In this document: positions 52,366 through 63,558 of the stretch, in pieces
Layout of the letters: every line of letters begins with the position of its first letter
Numbering within the stretch: position 1 is the first letter of the stretch
Assembly: GCA_910574455.1 (NCBI GenBank)
Contig: CAJSYZ010000010.1
Location: 1-64,000, forward strand
Source: Trichaptum fuscoviolaceum
Lineage: Eukaryota; Basidiomycota; Agaricomycetes; Hymenochaetales; Trichaptaceae
Length of the DNA: 64,000 nucleotides
Direction: 5' to 3'
Position numbers and translations under genes: made by a program
Notes under the pieces: model-generated
Told to the model about the DNA's origin: nothing
The model's database searches: none
The model's input: only the letters and a program-made list of their open reading frames with translations

Positions 52366-52929
52366 CCAGCTTCCCGCCAGAATCCCGCTTTGCGATTCCC
52401 TGTCTGCGCGTTTCCCCCGCGCCTCGACTCTGTCTCCCCGCGCCTCGACTCTGACTCCGCCCCGTCCTCGCCTTGAGCCCCCTTGCGTCTCGCCCTCGTA
52501 GCCCCGCTTCCCGCGCGACTCCGTTGGCGTTGTAGCGTCCTTAACGGTTCCCCTTCGCCTTCTCCGCTGCCGCGCGCTCTCCCAGGCCTTGCCCCGGAAG
52601 CCGCTAACGCGCCCCGGCCCCCAGGTTCCCCCCAGGTCGTAACACCGAGGGACTTGCCAAGGGAACTTTGCTAGCCGAACGATTTGCCAAGGGAACTCAT
52701 ACTTGCCGAGTCATTTCACTACCCGAGGCATTTCGAGCTTAGCCGAGTCCTTTTACGGAAAAGCGTGGGAAGTCCCCAACTCCATGGGGACAGGCTGCAC
52801 ACCTATAGATTGGCACTTAACTGTGACCCCGAGATGCCACCCGGGTTGGCAAGTTGCAGCTTCTTCACTTATAATGCTCACATTCTTATCTTTATTACAA
52901 GTTGTGAGCCTGGCTGACACAAGGAAAAA

Positions 52930-55900
52930 CTAGGCTCCCCGTCTCGGCGCAAGACGATGCGAACTTTAGTCCTTGGGAGGATGAAGGAGTGACAGTAACC
53001 CTCACGAGTTTCCAAGGTGTAAAGAATAGCTCAGCTAGCGAACGACAGACGGCACATCTCGTTGACTCCGACACTGATATTGTGAGTTGGATGGAGCATT
53101 AATTAGACTGGCAGAGGAAATCTTAATATTTTGATTGTGCGTTTAATTAGGACGTGAGTAGAATGACAATACCGACCCAAGCCAATGTAAGTGCCGCTTA
53201 TACTTCAAAGAAATCGTTTGATTCACAATAACTATACGTCGGTGGAGTCTCATGCACAACGATGGCTATCTAACAATTTTTCTGTATCGTAACAGGATGG
53301 AGCTAGCAGCAAATTGAAGAAAAGGAAGCTATCCCGCGACACTCTCTCCGAGTTGCAGGCTCATATAACACTGGTAAGCGGCTTCATAATCTCCTGTTTC
53401 GTTCAAGCTACTTATTTTTCTTTCTTTATGCACTGGAGAAGAAGAATATCAAGGGACAATCGGGCATTCAGGTGAGTTCTACACAACAAAGCATGGACTT
53501 GGTGCCATACTTTGTTGTGGCCTCCGGCGTCGAATATACTTCCTTCATTACTTACCAAATTGTACTCTGAATAGGGCGCGAGCATGACGAACATCGTCAA
53601 CTCCCAACTCGATGTATTGGTAAGTTTATTCTGCTTTTAATCCTCACCCGTATACTCATCTATTTTCCCGTCAGGACGGTATTTCTGTTGAGGGTCATAG
53701 GGGGCAGTCTCCAGCGTCGCATCTACAGATACAGGTATGTGTAGGCATCGACACTCATTAGGATTACTTTTGGTGCCCCTTTCTTTGGCAAGTATCTGGA
53801 TGTCCACTAAACCTTGTTTATGTGTAGGACAGCATGATTGTGAATAATAAGAAGAGGAAGTCGCCGCCTGACTCAAACTCACATATCGATGTGGTAATTC
53901 GTACTCTTCCACCCAATTTCAAAAGCACTTCCTTACTATCTAAAACAGGCTAGCATGAACGTGTATATGAAGAAGCCTCCATCCCAGGCTGCCTCAACAG
54001 TTAGTGTCAATCACATCTAATTTCCATGTCATATTGTTTTCTGATCAAGCGACAAGGACTTAAATACTGCTAAGGAGAGTGAACCGCAAGACAGTCATTC
54101 TCAGGCTGATATACTGGTATTTAATTCTCTTCGAGCTTCCCTTGGTAAGAACTCCTCTAATTGCTACAGATGAAATCTACTACCTCTGTTCGCAATCTGA
54201 AGAGGTCACTGGCGGTTCATGCACATCATATTGCAAGTGTGAGCTAATTGCTGCAATTGATTCGGTACTTATTCTCGGTTCTTCTGACAGGCAAGTGGTC
54301 GTGAGGCGTCGCCAACACCACAAGCACAATCACCTGCGATGACAACAGTATCCTTCAGTCCCAAACCCGAAGTGCTCGCAACCAAGGCTCATCTTGGTCA
54401 TCGCAAAGTCTCTCGGACTACTAGCTCTGTGCGTTGATCCATTCATGTTTGTGACATGCATCCACTAACTTGCTTACATGCAGACATCTGTAGGACTTGA
54501 GGATAAGGATAGAAATAGTAAAGGAAGGGAGGGATCCCGCGCTCTCGGCAAAAAAAGGGCAACGAATCAGTGTCTTCCTCCCGGAACTCAGGCTGGCTGG
54601 ACTCATATTCTTCTGCCTTCGCTGTATCGCGCAGTCGGAAAGTCCACAACTCCATGGCAAAACCCAGACAATAAGTCCATCGGAACACTGTGGGGGAAAG
54701 TATTTGATTCTGTCGAACTTAGTTACGACACACAATTGGCCGACATCTGTTCTTTAGTTGAGTCATCCCTATTTGTCTTACATCGGCCATACTGAATCAG
54801 GTATGATCTATTCTGTAGGCAGCCCAGAGATGCTCTGATAGTTGGCGGAAGAAATTGTTTGAGAAAGCCGAGCAGTCAATTTCGAGTTTCGTCGGCAACG
54901 AGCGTTCTAAGTCAGTGGAGACCGAAGAAATTGTGAAGATGTTGCAGACGATGGTCGACAAGAAGAAAGCTGAACCATTCCTCTGGGAACGCTGGCATAG
55001 TATGGAAAGGGTGTGTGAGATTTCACTCAATGTCACCCTTCGAGTCCGTGCATTGACTATGAATGTACACAGAAGCAAGGATTGTTCTGCTCTGACCTCG
55101 TAGTCTCAGTGTTGTCTGTGCACATTGTCTTGGCCCTGGGTCGGCATAAAGTATTGGACAAGAACACAATAGGAAAGCCTATAGGTGCCCTCGCCCTTGC
55201 GGCAACAGCGGTATCTATCTACTTCAGTACTTGCAGTGGCTTTATTCACTGAATCTCTCATGGACAGGTCAAAGTTGCAATCGATAAGCAGGTAGCCCGG
55301 TTGCAAAATATCAAAGAAGAGCTTGGTGGTGCTGAGTGGTACTTCACTAGTGCTCTGTGGCAGCCTCATACGGACGACTATGTCAACTTATTGTCAAATT
55401 CCTCGTTTTTCACTGAATCAAAGGGAGAAGGTTCGGTCCCGCATAGAAGCTTACAACTCCGTTGAAGATGTCAATGCGGGAAGGAACGCCGAACTTGTTG
55501 GATCGGGTGTCACTGGCAGGGATTTCTCCCTATATATCGACGTTGGAGACGCGGATGCAGCGGCGAGTATACACATGGTGAGGGCGCTAATAGAAGTGGT
55601 AAGTGCAAGGAGAGAAACGAAGACAAGGATAATGACGGCGAAGAAGTTGAGGATTTCAAGGAGAGGGAGGACGACATGGAGGACAAGGGTGTGTCTGGCG
55701 AGGGAGACGAGGACAAGGATCAGGATGAGGACAATGACGATGAAGAGGACAAGGATCAGGATCGGGATAAGAACAAGGATGCGGACGAGGTTCTTAGCGT
55801 GGGTGATGGATTCAGTGGAGGCTCTGAGGGCGAGGCGAATGACGCAGACAGAAAGGGCGGGGAAGGCGAAGGCGATCGCGAGGACGACGAGGGTTCATTA

Positions 55901-56091
55901 TGGGATTCGGCTACGGACGGCGCAGACTTTTAAGAGCTGGTCGATCACTGGTGAGCTTTGGCTTTAACCATCCCGCCACTGTATTCAAACACTTACTATC
56001 ATCAACTTGCAGTGGCCTTCGTTCTCTGAGTATGCCGAGGAACAGGCAGAAGTGGCGAAATACGATCTGGATCAGGATGCCGTGGTGTAGT
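52930..56091 (+). CDS. Gene of many symmetric micro-exons, unidentified family
   Basis: At least ten short exons are delimited by good GT-AG sites, for example 53151-53186, 53296-53373, 53439-53471, 53575-53619, 53675-53734, 53828-53893, 53949-53999, 54075-54116 and 54170-54238. Every one is a multiple of three and phase 0. The products are hydrophilic and resemble one another (GASMTNIVNSQLDVL, DSMIVNNKKRKSPPDSN, ASMNVYMKKPPSQAAS, ESEPQDSHSQADIL), suggesting tandem exon duplication. A longer exon (from 54482) has TQAGWTHILLPSLYRAVGKS, and later exons have FEKAEQSISSFV, GKPIGALALAATAV and an acidic Asp/Glu/Lys repeat. The last exon (from about 56014) ends PSFSEYAEEQAEVAKYDLDQ and a stop at 56091. 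The start is not found, possibly lost at the duplication boundary at 52809, and the frame near 55440-55700 is unresolved. Hypothetical proteins of this general kind accompany DNA transposons in basidiomycetes (recollection, not checked). Confidence 0.5.
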
Positions 56092-56094
56092 TAC

Positions 56095-56640
56095 TGAGGG
56101 ACACTGAGGCACTGATTTCTACTTATCTGTCTTAAATTACTTGTGGAATGAACCAATACTGGAACCTCTTAGTACGCACTTACACGCTTGGGTACTGCAA
56201 ACCTACAGACGAAAAAGTCTACTTATATGATTAAATGCTGAATTACTTATGGAATGAACTACTTGAACGTCTTACACACTTTTACTCTTGAGCACTGCAA
56301 TTAAACTGCCAGAATAAATTCTTCTGATATGCTTGAATGCTGGAGACTGAGGCACTGAGAGCACTGATTTCAGTTGACGGCACTGAATTCAGTAAGCCCC
56401 TTCCTGAATAATGAAACCACATGCCTGAAATCAGTAAATCAGTAGAATTTTACTTCCCAGGGCTTCAGAGGACTTAAGGCCGGTTAAGTAGCCGTAAGCA
56501 AAAAAGAAGATTCCCTGATGTTGAAGCCTGAGTTCCCTGAGTCTGCGATAACGCCATCAGATAAACATTGCTCATTGTTCTTCATTCTCCACCCTCCATC
56601 CCGCACACCTTTACATTCTAGAAATTAGGAATAACATCGC
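56095..56640. repeat. Short-repeat region behind the micro-exon gene
   Basis: Contains two diverged copies of AAATTACTTGTGGAATGAAC (56138 and 56248) and a cluster CACTGATTTCAGT, CACTGAATTCAGT, CCTGAATAA near 56350-56410. The last set matches 29100-29130 in inverted orientation. It probably belongs to the end of a DNA transposon. Confidence 0.45.
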
Positions 56641-56722
56641 ACTTCAAGAACTATGGATGTACGTCCTGCAATGGTAGCTTTAAGAGTCTTGGGTGATACT
56701 AAATTCAACACAGGCGCACGCA

Positions 56723-57985
56723 ATGAATTGCTCGTCGTTGCCTACCGAAATTCTCGCAGATATAATCGAGGAATTCGTAACCAAATGCGTGGACTCATCT
56801 CAGATCAGATTCACTCCTCGGTGGTACCTCTTACCCCTTCTTCAAGTATCAAAACAATGGAATGCGTTATGCACAAAGCACATGTATCAATCCGTAGAGA
56901 TTGGAAACGCCGCGCCCTTTGTATTTCCTGCTCGAGAAGACGAGAGTTGCTTGCAGACTGAAGATCGTCGTCTAGACCACATTTTGCATCAAAGAACCCG
57001 AGAAGGAGAAGAAGTTGCGAAGGAATTTTATGAGACATTGTCGTCGAACTCGTGGTTGGCCGGATTGGTCGAACGTCTGCAGTTCGGTATGGACCTCAAC
57101 CGCTATTCCGCAAAGTCAAATTGGACAGTGAAAATGATCGACATCCTCAAGGTCTGCCCCAACGTGCGGCACGTGGAAGTCTTCGGATTTGAGGATGCCG
57201 ATCTCGATGCTCTGGTTAATGTGCTGAAGGAGAAATCTCTCGTCTCTTTTTACATAACTCCACTCCGCATCGCAGACGTCTGTTGGAAATCGACTGGACG
57301 AGGGGAGGGTGGAAACTCCTTTCAGATATTTGATATGATGCGAAGCTGGCCGAGCCTTCAAAGCGCACATTTCGACAAGTTTCTTACCAAGCCTTGGATG
57401 GAAAACCCATTAACATTGGACATCTCTAACGCCTCTGGTCGTTGTCCCAACGTACACGAGATTGTCATCACCAAGACCGCTCTCAAGGCCAGCGAGCTCA
57501 CGCTTCTTCGTACAATGTGCACTGGTGGTCTGACGACACTATCACTTGCAACGTACTTTGATAAAGGTTTCATGGATGAGCTGGTCAAGTGCTTTCGCAC
57601 TTGGTCCTCGACCCTCCGGTACCTCAAGATACACAACCGAGACCTCGGCTCCATCAGCTCTCAGACCATAGAGCAGGCTATCTGTACTCTTACAGAGCTT
57701 CGAGAGCTGCAGGTCCAATCTTCGCGGGTGATCATTTCCGGCATGATTTCGAGTCTTCCGTGGCTCGAGCGTTATGCCTGCATATCACTCTTCGATTTTA
57801 GAGAAGTGACCCAATCCTTCCTTAGCCACCTCGAGTGTTCGGAAAGCTTCCCGTCTCTAAATCATATTGTAGTGCATAAGAACGTCTTTGAACAGCATCA
57901 AGCTAAACTGCGTAATACCTGTAGTAGGCGGAACATTGCGCTAGACGTATTCGACGGTTTCCTCCCCACTGACTTTGTTATTTAG
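56723..57985 (+). CDS. F-box/LRR protein
   Basis: Intact 420-codon frame from ATG 56723; the open frame extends upstream only to a GTG. The F-box is at residues 1-55: MNCSSLPTEILADIIEEFV, then LLPLLQVSKQWNALCTKHMY and QSVEIG. The rest is LRR-like with typical strands, such as IDILKVCPNVRHVEVFGF, GRCPNVHEIVITK, LTELRELQVQSSRVI and SFPSLNHIVVHK. This is the usual layout of fungal substrate adaptors for SCF (Skp1-Cul1-F-box) ubiquitin ligases; the substrate is unknown. The fragments at 2.0-3.2 kb and 3.6-4.3 kb belong to the same broad type. It is more regular than the three F-box-like paralogues at 10-27 kb. Confidence 0.8.
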   Translation: MNCSSLPTEILADIIEEFVTKCVDSSQIRFTPRWYLLPLLQVSKQWNALCTKHMYQSVEIGNAAPFVFPAREDESCLQTEDRRLDHILHQRTREGEEVAKEFYETLSSNSWLAGLVERLQFGMDLNRYSAKSNWTVKMIDILKVCPNVRHVEVFGFEDADLDALVNVLKEKSLVSFYITPLRIADVCWKSTGRGEGGNSFQIFDMMRSWPSLQSAHFDKFLTKPWMENPLTLDISNASGRCPNVHEIVITKTALKASELTLLRTMCTGGLTTLSLATYFDKGFMDELVKCFRTWSSTLRYLKIHNRDLGSISSQTIEQAICTLTELRELQVQSSRVIISGMISSLPWLERYACISLFDFREVTQSFLSHLECSESFPSLNHIVVHKNVFEQHQAKLRNTCSRRNIALDVFDGFLPTDFVI

Positions 57986-59703
57986 CTACCATCCATCATA
58001 TTGACTAGTCTGCCTCTTTATTGTTGCTTCAGCTTGTCATGGCTTGTGTTCGTAGCTTCACAATATACATTATGAACTCCAACGATACTTCGTGAATTGA
58101 CATGATCGAAGTTGGGGAAAACTACTACTTTCCCACACTCAGGCTGCAGGCTTCGACTTCAAGTTGAGTCGCCCAGGTTGTGCGTCGTCTCTCTCATTGT
58201 TTCGCTCATCCCATCTCCGTTCACCCTATTCAGCTGAATACTCTAACAACGCTCATGGAACAGTGGAGGGACTATATCGACAGCAGAACACCATAAGCGC
58301 AAGCTGATGCACGTAGGAAATGGGCAGATTTGTGTGCATGCGAGCGACGGGCACAGAGTGTGATGGGCTGAAGACGCCTGCGCATGTGGGAGGAGAGGGA
58401 TGAGGAGGAAGGGATAGTATGGATGGGAAGGAGAGGTCATGAAGGAGGTTGTGTAAGGAGGGTCAAGAATGACCCGAGAGGCGCGACGTCAACAGTTCGC
58501 TTGCTCCTTCTCTTGAAACGTCGAAACCCGGGCCCGAAAGCCTTGTTCAGACCAGTCCTAGCCCAAGCGTGAGGCGGTTAAAGCTGAACACGACTTCGAT
58601 GCACATTTCGATTGGGCCCCGCCGAACACTATACCTGATGCCGCCAGAACTTTACTCGAAGTTGAAAGTTAGAGAGAGACAATGGCGGACCTGTGGCCTT
58701 GGATGAGCGCCTTGCTATGGTGTTATTACAGCCAGTACGTGTTGTACTGCAATTCGATTGGCGCGTAATTTTCAACTTATTGGTCACTTTTGACGGTGCA
58801 GGCACATTTCACCAAGAATCCACCCCTTGGAATGACAGTCACCTCCCTTCAGCGCATTTTTGTCTACTGCAATATGGGAAGAGTCTATTGAATGCAAATT
58901 CACCGCATCTTTACTTAGGAATATGGCACGCAACATGCTGCCAATTGTACGCGAAGTATTGGTCGTTCTCTGTTGTACGTCCCAACCTACGTTGTAATTA
59001 TCACGATGAACCAGATTGTCCTTAGGCTACTTTTCTCGAACGTTACACGATGCCGATAGCTCAAGTCATTCCTTGCATCGCCCACCGTGCTCGCGCGGTA
59101 ATCGTGTAAACAAGTACTCTAGCTCAGCATCCAAGAGAGTTCATGGCGGCCTTTCCATGGAGCTGCGGCCTTCAATTTGAAGCTGAACGGCGAGGAACGC
59201 TACTGGCTGGATATTGGGCAAAGAGCGCAGGTGTGTTGTTGTGTTGGAGATAGGTGAGCTTGTCAGCCACTACGTTTCTTATCGGTGTCGCTGAATAAAC
59301 TCTTTTCCGCAGTGTACGGGTTGGCGTCGGTGTGCTTCTGCTCAAGCGCGGATGTGAGCGAGGCAGGCGGAACGTATGATTGCGCAGAGAACGAGCAATG
59401 CGCCCTTCAATTGTGCCGCTGGTTAAGCATCTCGCTCAAGCGTTGTTCGGCTGAGGTCGATATGTCGATTGACTCCATGTTGGCCTCCACCACGAAGCCA
59501 AGGCCAAGGTCAAATGTGATCCCTGGCTGGCGACCCCGTCTTCTCTGGTCTGAAGTCTTCAAGTCTCCGAAGACACACTTCGCCTCGCTATTCTCTGCAT
59601 TGCCTGGGCGTCTCGCTGTCCGTGACGACCTCGTTGCAGCAAATAGTCTCTTCGTTGAGAATGGGCCCAGGCTGACATAAGACGGCCAGCCTCACCGAGC
59701 CCG
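57986..59703. other. Intergenic between F-box gene and glycosyltransferase
   Basis: 58682 starts a small frame (MADLWPWMSALLWCYYSQ) with an intron-like GTACGTG after it. Joining it to the next protein-like block (HFTKNPPLGMT near 58805) needs a frame change, so it may be a small gene or a relic. A 131-codon plus frame at 59285-59680 has no recognisable domain and overlaps the promoter side of the glycosyltransferase. Confidence 0.35.
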
Positions 59704-59710
59704 CATAAAA
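59704..59710 (+). promoter_or_regulatory. TATA-like element of the glycosyltransferase gene
   Basis: CATAAAA, 115 bp upstream of the ATG at 59825, followed by a pyrimidine-rich stretch typical of fungal core promoters. Motif only. Confidence 0.35.
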
Positions 59711-59824
59711 GCGCGCGTTCTGCCACTGGCTTTCTTTGTCCAGTGTCGTCTACACACAGACACAACCCACATTCTCTACACTCAACTATTACGCTCCCTA
59801 CTCCCCACACACTCTTTTTAAACA

Positions 59825-62799
59825 ATGGCGACGACGATGGACTACGACGCATATGATGCCATCCTGCACCACGTATTTGGCAAGACTCAGGACGACGTTT
59901 GGTTCAAGCACGCAGAGGAGAACATCGCCGTCGGTGTCTGTCTTCGAGTCGCCTCAGCGACGGATGCTGAGGCAGAGTACCGTGTCTTCCCGTACGAAAA
60001 CGCCTTCCTCGCGCCCTTCGCCGCCGCCGTGCGCGCCCTCAACCCCGTCGTCGCCGTCAAGCTCCACAGCGCCGCCGTCCAAGCGGCATGGAACACTGTG
60101 TAAGTCTCTTTGTTTGCACAGGCTAACAAACTAATCACTGACATTGTCACAGCGCGGACGACGCCAGAGCGCTGCACGTCGATGAGAACACCCGCATCCA
60201 GATCCTCGACACCATGGCCCGCCTCCCGCGTGCCGACAAGGAGCAGTGTGCTGCCTTTATTGTGTGTCTTTCCTATCCTCTCTCATCTTCCGCACGTCCC
60301 GCTCACCATCCCTTCAGCGTGACGAACGCACACTTGTCGTCTGGGCTGACACCCTCGACGCTATCGTCCCGGCCTGCCACGCTTTCGAAGAGAAGCTCCT
60401 CCGGCTTGTCTGGCGCGCCAAGGCCACACAGCTCAACCGTAATCTCTCCTCCGCCACACCCACATCAGACTCGCGCGTCCCTGCCTCCGAGGCGGTCGAA
60501 ATTCTTACTCATGTCGCTCTGGACTCGTGTGACGGCGAGAAGGACGTGGAAGAAGGGTGGACGCCCGCCCCGCGCCCTATCCGTCTTTACGCGCCCGTTT
60601 ACAATGGGCTGGGTGCAGGCTTATCCCTATTCTTCGTGATATCGGGTGGAGTGGTGCTTCTAAAGGTAAGTTTCTGTTTTCGAAATATTCGAGCTCGAGT
60701 ATGTGACCGTTCGGAAGCTGATGCCGACTCTAGGAATGGGCGCAAGACGGTGGCACGACACGCTTTGCCCTACTCGCAACCTCTCCGTTTCTATTCTGTA
60801 TCTCGCTTTTCTTCTCAATGCAGGTCAGTTCTCCGCCTTCCTTCAAATGAACATAAGTTCAGCTAACACCTCGCAGGTGATAACGACGCTTTCCTACATC
60901 CTCGGCCCAGTGGCCCAGTTTCACGAGAACAGCCGGTTCTACAGCGCCGTACCGCCCTCGCCCAACCCCCTCGTCGACTCAGGCGGACTTCCGCATGTAA
61001 CCATCCAGATGCCGGTGTACAAGGAAAGTTTGGATAAGACTATGTGAGTTCTGCTTGGTTTGCAGGTTTGTCGTCGATCTTACTGACCTCCAACGCCTCT
61101 TACTCTTCTCCTCAAATGACGCTTTCGTCCTCGCGATCTAGCACACCGTCTGTGGAGTCATTGAAGAGGGCAATGCAGACGTATGCGCGACAGGGCGGCA
61201 CATCAGCCATCTTCGTGAATGACGATGGACTCCATCTCTTGGACTTAGAGGAAAGGAATGCGAGGTTGGCTTTTTATCGGGATCATGGTGCGTTTCCAAT
61301 TTTATGAAGTCTTGGGCCGATCATGATTCTGTTGCCGTTTGCCAGGAATTGGCTTCGTCTCCCGTCCGCCTCACGATAGTGCACCCGGGGGCTTCAAGCG
61401 CGCCGGTCGGTTTAAGAAGGCATCTAATCTTAACTACGGCCTTGCACTCTCGCTCAAACTGGAGAAATGTCTCAAGAGGCTCGAAGACGAGATAGCTTTG
61501 CACGGATGCGACACAGAGAAGGACGACGTCGACTTGGAAGAGCGTGCGCTCCAGATGGCCATCGACGAGACGTTCGCGGAGACGGGTGGTAAATGGCGTC
61601 CGTGGGCAGCGAATGCGAAGAGCATTCGCATGGGCGAGATCGTTCTCATCGTCGATTCGGACACGGTCGTCCCCGAGGACTGTCTGCGCGATGCGGCGCG
61701 TGAGCTCGCGGAGTGTCCGGAGGTCGCGATCCTCCAGCACGAGTCGGACGTCATGCAGGTCGCGCACCACTACTTCGAGAACGGTATCGCGTACTTCAAC
61801 CGGCGCATCAACCGGTGCATCTCCATGGCGTGCGCGAATGGCGAGGTCGCGCCGTTCGTGGGGCACAACGCGTTCCTGCGCTGGTCAGCCATTCAGGACG
61901 CGGCGTTCGTCGACCCGGCGGACGGCGTACAGAAGATCTGGTCTGAGGCGAATGTCTCCGAAGACTTTGACATGGCACTGCGCCTGCAGCTAAAGGGGTA
62001 CATCATCCGCTGGGCGTCATACTCCAAGGGCGGATTCAAGGAGGGTGTGAGTCTGACGTGCGACGACGAGCTGAACCGCTGGATGAAGTACGCATATGGG
62101 TGCAGCGAGCTGATCTTCAACCCGCTCGTGCAGTGGTGGTACAAGGGCCCGATCAGCAAACAGTTACACGTCTTTCTGTGGAGCGGCGCGCCGGTACACT
62201 ACAAGCTCAACATGCTCAGCTACATGTTTTCATACTACGGCCTCGCCGTGGCGCTCGTGCTCGCGTTGGTGAACTACATCCTGCTCGGTCTCGAGCTCAT
62301 CCCCGTCGATGGCTTCTATCAGCACGCGTTCGAGGTCTGGCTCGCGTGCACGGTTGTTTTCCCCGGCGCGGGCAACCTCGGGTACACATTGCTCGAGTAC
62401 CGGCTCGGCTCGCGCAGTCTGCTCACGGCGCTGGTGGAAAACGTGCGGTGGATCCCGTTCCTGTTCTTTTTCTTCGGCGGGATGGCGGTGCACCTGTCGC
62501 AGGCGCTGCTCGCGCACCTGCTGTCGTACAATATTCAGTGGGGCGCGACGAAGAAGGAAGTGGAGCGCTCGAACTTCGTGAAAGAGGTGCCGAAGATCGT
62601 GCGCCGCGCGTGGCTGAGCGTTAGCCTGAGCGTGCTGCTCATCGCGGGCATGTTCGTGATGGCCTCGGGTGCCGTCCCCCCGGACTGGAGGGTGGAGTTC
62701 ACGAATTGGGCGGTGATCTTTCCGCTGGCGGTCGCGGCGGGGTGCCATATCCTGTACCCAATCGTGCTGAACCCGTGGTTGATGATCTTCTCGTACTAG
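59825..62799 (+). CDS. Membrane glycosyltransferase, family GT2 (processive type)
   Basis: Seven exons (59825-60099, 60153-60261, 60318-60665, 60734-60823, 60877-61043, 61142-61287, 61346-62799) join in frame to 862 residues. GT2 enzymes of this fold transfer sugars from nucleotide donors to polysaccharide or lipid acceptors at a membrane. Two N-terminal helices (GLSLFFVISGGVVLL and FALLATSPFLFCISLFF) precede the catalytic domain: VTIQMPVYKESLDKT (first strand), APGGFKRAGRFKKASNLNYG, the metal-binding D-x-D in LIVDSDTVVPEDC, HESDVMQVAHHYFENGIAYF, SEANVSEDFDMALRLQ, and the QxxRW-like QLKGYIIRWASY. About five C-terminal membrane helices follow. Residues 1-150 are unassigned. Codon use in the last exon is strongly GC3-biased, unlike the repeat-rich DNA to the left, as expected for a conserved, expressed host gene. 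Substrate is unknown; chitin- or hyaluronan-synthase-like relatives are possible. Confidence 0.93.
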
Positions 62800-63558
62800 C
62801 CAAGCTTTCACCGTCCTTTCTGTCTGTCTGTCTGTCTCTGGCTTGTTTCGGTCTCTGTGTTTGTACGACCTTCTTGTCCTCGAACTCTAGGCGCAAACTT
62901 TGAGGCCTACAAGTCTCCTCTTTCAGTGCTTGTTCTTGTCTCCCATCTATCTGGGTAACATTCAGCTTCATTCTATCTCGGTCTTTCTCTGGCCTTCCGT
63001 CCTTTTTCTGGGTATCCTTCAGTACGTCGCGCTCCGCCGTCTTCGCTCACTCTTCTCTTGCCTCTGCTCTCTCGGAATCGAGCGACCCCGCTGGAAATTT
63101 ATGACTACGTGATACGGTATCTACTTTTGTGTATGTAGTAGTATTCGATGTGCGACAAATTCATGCGGTCACGATTTTCCGATAAAGATTTGAAAGTTCG
63201 GTGCTGTGTGTTTGAACCCAATTTCAAGTGCGTATACGGGAGGGTGGTGCACCGTACGCAATTGTGTACCTTCTTTCCGGTCGTTTTCTCTGCACGGGCG
63301 CGTTTAGAATTTGCTGCTTCAAATTTGCGCGGCATTGACACATAAGATAATGATGCGTAACGACTTGCTTTGAAAGGCAAATGGTACTTCTTTCTTCTCC
63401 ATCCTATCTATGCTCTGCTAGACTAGATTATGCATGATTGTTGCTGACTCCTAATCCACTCGGCTCTGGTTTGAGGAACTATGAATTGTCACTCTTAATC
63501 ATGCAAAAGGTTCAAAAACTGTCGCCGTGCTTTTCCTTTCTACATTACGCAGCCAGCC
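62800..63558. other. Convergent 3' regions
   Basis: Pyrimidine-rich 3' flank of the glycosyltransferase with a TCTG microsatellite at 62819-62837. A short stretch near 63363 (ACTTGCTTTGAAAGGCA) also occurs at 8563, just before repeat B. No gene seen. Confidence 0.4.

Larger units (their letters stand above)
50097..52644. mobile_element. Solo-LTR-like insertion, 2548 bp
   Basis: Begins TGTCGGGATCCCCC and ends CCAGGTCGTAACA, flanked by CCGAG on both sides (50092-50096 and 52645-52649); copy A shows the empty site. TG...CA ends with a 5-bp duplication are the mark of LTR-element integration. No gag or pol is present, so this is either a very long solo LTR or a non-autonomous LTR derivative. The interior is C-rich with ATTCCCG motifs. 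A 21-bp direct repeat (TTGTCGAGTGCTTCCTTAGG core) is at 51992 and 52054. GATAAATA near 51947 could be a promoter element. Confidence 0.8.
38246..52809 (+). repeat. Segmental duplication, copy B (split by two insertions)
   Basis: Same 1.9-kb unit as 35748-37633, interrupted by the retrotransposon (38469-48592) and by the solo-LTR-like insertion (50097-52644). Copy A supplies the two empty sites, which proves both target-site duplications. Confidence 0.9.

Noticed and set aside
58682..59033. Small two-exon gene starting MADLWPWMSALLW
   Set aside because: The joined exons are out of frame for the protein-like second block; may be a relic, left in the intergenic entry.
62058..62811. Long plus- and minus-strand frames over the glycosyltransferase last exon
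   Set aside because: GC3-rich codon use leaves few stops in the other frames; the GT2 frame has clear motifs and membrane helices.
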